Source: a bacterium (GTDB lineage Bacteria > Zhuqueibacterota > Zhuqueibacteria > Residuimicrobiales > Residuimicrobiaceae). Taken from it: a stretch of 64,000 nucleotides of DNA. Position 1 is the stretch's first letter. Each line of letters starts with the position of its first letter. Below the pieces are notes generated by a model. That model searched no databases. It was not told where the DNA came from and saw only the letters and a list, made by a program, of their open reading frames with translations. The DNA is taken from positions 62,001 through 126,000 of the forward strand of contig JAKQNR010000052.1 in NCBI GenBank assembly GCA_029565685.1, in the 5' to 3' direction. Shown piece after piece: positions 62,901-64,000 of the stretch. A program made the translations under genes and the position numbers.

Positions 62901-63092
62901 ATAGGCGGTTTGCCTGGCGCCGCGACGAGGATCGTTGATCTGCCAGAACAAACGCGGCCGTTCTCCGCTGACCCCCAGCGGGTTGGTGCGATATTCGCAG
63001 CGCAGGTTCACCGGCGCGCCGAGCTTTTTTTCAAACAGGGAACAACTCAGGCTGAGCAGAAGGGAGAGAAGCAGGAGTAACTTGGCTTTCAT
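59901..63092 (-). CDS. Alpha-L-rhamnosidase (GH78), lipoprotein
   Basis: Cleaves terminal alpha-L-rhamnose from glycans or glycosides. 1063 aa. The signal peptide ends in a lipobox (LLSLSC). N-terminal beta domains lead to an (alpha/alpha)6 barrel with the catalytic segment DCPQRDERLGWMGDAQ (about residue 650) and the later ATTIWELWNSDTEGPG. A C-terminal beta domain closes the protein. AAAGGAG lies 5 bases before ATG 63092. Its promoter is divergent to the deacetylase gene. Confidence 0.93.
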   Translation of the reverse strand: MKAKLLLLLSLLLSLSCSLFEKKLGAPVNLRCEYRTNPLGVSGERPRLFWQINDPRRGARQTAYQIQVASTRERLERNEPDIWDTGKEESDQNVHISYDGSLLESGRRYFWRVRTWDQQGEMSAFSKTAFFETALFFPHDWEEVKWIGKIEKREKPEQPAMGAWIWHPSNRQINLPIYFRRSFQLPQSANKALLRIAADNIFRVFLNGAEIGKGAGYHKLHEYDVLAQLHAGANSLAVEAINTAGDICGLIATLEITLADGSQQFLFTDRSWKCSDQAAGDWKIAPAQDRTWSACREIESWGGGIWGKPGESAQPLRAILARKEFDIDHYFDQARVYVTGLGSYVLYINGKRVGDERLTPGWTDYPKRIHYQTYDVTRLLRKGSNAVAAMVGNAWWSGGMGGGNRRAYSEGPLRLLCKIKIEFPDGRTQSVVSDESWQVHEAPILFDNIYDGEVYDARLEQAGWNEPSFKNADWEPAVIVPADSAVVCSQEGPPIRTSRELTPIAVTEPAPGVYVFDMGQNMAGNARLSVKGPAGQRVELSFAEVLNPDGTLYKDNYRSAKATDTYILKGKGKEVYQPTFTYRGFRYVQVAGYPGKPGLDAITGCVFNSDATETGVFTCSNELINRIQHNISWGLTGNLHSVPTDCPQRDERLGWMGDAQVIAPTACFNRDMADFFRKWMQDIADCQGADGAVRDVNPCLDRYSVASPAWGDAVVIIPWVVYQYYGDRRIIEQYYPNMAAWVEYMKNHSQDDLYERDGYGDWVSLTASPKKPIAAAYYYRDVTLMSQMAKIIGKEADVAAYAELARKIAAAFNKKYYRPADGWYEGKTQTANLLPLAFGLVPQQQIAAVIRNIAEDVRGRDTHLSTGFIGTSVILPMLSRYGYHDLAYQLASQKTFPSWGYMVEKGATTIWELWNSDTEGPGMNSRNHFAFGAVGRWFYDYLAGLRVDIQHPGYKRAIIAPQPVGDLKWAEAKLNTLYGPLSCRWQQETNTLKMWLTIPANTTAEIHFPTGGQQEPTLLEGGRHLIHKGKAASAIPGLKFVRLGKEAAVLEAEAGTYELVRVD

Positions 63093-63115
63093 GAAAACTC
63101 CTTTCACTTTTGCTT

Positions 63116-63144
63116 AAAATAGCACTTCCTGAACACTTTTGCAA
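63116..63144 (-). promoter_or_regulatory. Promoter of the rhamnosidase gene
   Basis: On the minus strand TTGCAA, 17-base spacer, TATTTT. The boxes lie 23 bases upstream of the ATG, so the 5' leader would be very short. Confidence 0.4.
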
Positions 63145-63185
63145 GGATTAGCTGACTTAATGAATCCCGGAGCGGCAGAAAAGGG

Positions 63186-63213
63186 TTGTGTCGAACGAAT
63201 TTTCTGTTATATT
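63186..63213 (+). promoter_or_regulatory. Promoter of the YdjC-like gene
   Basis: TTGTGT (63186-63191), 16-base spacer, TATATT (63208-63213). It precedes the ATG at 63256 by about 43 bases. Confidence 0.45.
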
Positions 63214-63255
63214 GTTTTCAAATCCCTGTTCACCAATCGCATTGGGAGCGAGACC

Positions 63256-64000
63256 ATGATCGCAAAATATATTTTGGCGGTATGTCTATTGGGCTGCAGC
63301 GTTTTGTGCAGCTGCCATAAGGGCCGGGCCGCCCTGCCCCTGGAAACCACCGGGGTGAACACCCAAGCGGAAAAGCTGGGCTATCCTGCAGGCAAACGCA
63401 TCATCATTCTGCATGCCGACGATGCCGGCATGTGCGTGGAGGCCAACCAAGCTATTCAGAAATATCTGTTAGCCGGAGAGATTCAATCTACGGCTGTGAT
63501 GATGCCCTGCCCCGCTGCGGCGGACATGATCACCTGGGCAGTTCAGCACAGCGCCTACGATATCGGCATCCATACAACCCTGACCAGCGAATGGAATGCC
63601 TACCGCTGGGGACCGGTGAGCGACGCCGGCCGCGTGCCCGGTCTGATCGATCCGGACGGCTATTTGTGGAAAGCGGTCATCGGTGTGGTGCTGCATGCCG
63701 ACGCCGAGGAGGTGGAGACGGAGATCCAAAGTCAGATAGAAGCGGCGAAGGCGCTGGGCTGGAACCCAACCCATATGGATACCCATATGGGCACAGTCTA
63801 CGGAAAAGCCGAATTCACTCAGGTCTATCTGAACCTTGCCATGAAATATAGCATTCCAGCCATGGTGCCGGATCCTAGAGACGACCTGATGCAGCGGTTC
63901 CGCAGTGAAGGCTATCCCATCACTGAAGAGATGGTGAGCCATCTGTCGCGCTACCGGCAACCTCTTTTGGATGACTTTCGTTCCATCGAATCCGCACCCT
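63256..64000 (+). CDS. YdjC/ChbG-like carbohydrate deacetylase, partial
   Basis: The frame is open from ATG 63256 (GGGAG upstream) to the window edge, at least 248 residues; the stop is outside. A lipoprotein-like signal (AVCLLGCSVLCSC) comes first. The family metal site is clear: IILHADDAG, DIGIHTTLTSEW and NPTHMDTHMGT. Homologues deacetylate chitooligosaccharides. It is divergent from the rhamnosidase, and both are exported, so they may serve the same glycan. Confidence 0.88.
   Translation, partial: MIAKYILAVCLLGCSVLCSCHKGRAALPLETTGVNTQAEKLGYPAGKRIIILHADDAGMCVEANQAIQKYLLAGEIQSTAVMMPCPAAADMITWAVQHSAYDIGIHTTLTSEWNAYRWGPVSDAGRVPGLIDPDGYLWKAVIGVVLHADAEEVETEIQSQIEAAKALGWNPTHMDTHMGTVYGKAEFTQVYLNLAMKYSIPAMVPDPRDDLMQRFRSEGYPITEEMVSHLSRYRQPLLDDFRSIESAP

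Noticed and set aside
1-64000. CRISPR arrays, rRNA genes, prophage or toxin-antitoxin modules
   Set aside because: I saw no regular repeat-spacer array, no rRNA segment, no phage structural gene and no convincing toxin-antitoxin pair.

Overview
The window looks like one contig of a Gram-negative bacterium of the FCB superphylum, most like candidate phylum KSB1 or a neighbour such as Calditrichota. This rests on a secreted protein with the C-terminal sorting module typical of those groups (NPFNPTT motif, then a FlgD-like fold), a TonB-dependent receptor, many lipoprotein and signal peptides, moderately high GC and dense short operons. No taxonomic marker here settles the phylum, so the placement is an inference. 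The genetic code is standard in every intact gene.

Layout. 1-4963: a TPR protein tail, then folP, cdaA (c-di-AMP synthase), an Ntn-hydrolase and a GAF-linked nucleotide cyclase in one tight run. 4971-6271: an AT-rich scar holding a dead GxxExxY gene and a dead IS630-type insertion sequence with readable terminal repeats. 6305-8587: D-lyxose isomerase, a URO-D-like methyltransferase and a small secreted protein. 8690-14959: acyl-CoA ligase, dnaG and a Lon-like protease. 15342-19806: a TIM-barrel isomerase, a radical SAM protein, a PdxA-like protein that has lost its metal ligands, and trpB2. 20209-27679: a membrane protein, a winged-helix/DnaQ-like/GIY-YIG protein, M61 and M14 peptidases, a hypothetical protein and a STAS protein. 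27907-42802: the sorting-domain protein, radC, a microcompartment vertex protein with a CoA-acylating aldehyde dehydrogenase, a ZIP transporter, mutL-miaA, a DPP-IV peptidase, a beta-propeller protein and a TonB receptor. 42845-49469: an epimerase/membrane protein/HTH operon, tRNA-Gly(CCC), then alcohol dehydrogenase-manA-murJ. 49626-64000: MntP, a UbiA-type prenyltransferase, a large TPR lipoprotein, type 2 IPP isomerase, a lipoate ligase-like protein, two envelope proteins, a POT peptide transporter, an alpha-L-rhamnosidase and a partial YdjC deacetylase.

The most striking element is upstream of trpB2. A consensus promoter (18108-18136) is followed by a 32-codon leader peptide whose core is five Trp codons in six (WWSWWW), then a strong intrinsic terminator. 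A 9-nt segment inside the leader ORF mimics the 3' arm of that terminator and can pair with its 5' arm. This is a complete ribosome-mediated trp attenuator in front of a stand-alone trpB2. I read it directly from the sequence; I do not know of such a description for this lineage.

Working together: secreted peptidases (M61, M14, DPP-IV), a POT transporter, a rhamnosidase, a deacetylase and a TonB receptor suggest a heterotroph that lives on protein and polysaccharide. The microcompartment gene pair fits deoxysugar (fucose/rhamnose) breakdown through an aldehyde, but no shell hexamer or signature enzyme is in this window.
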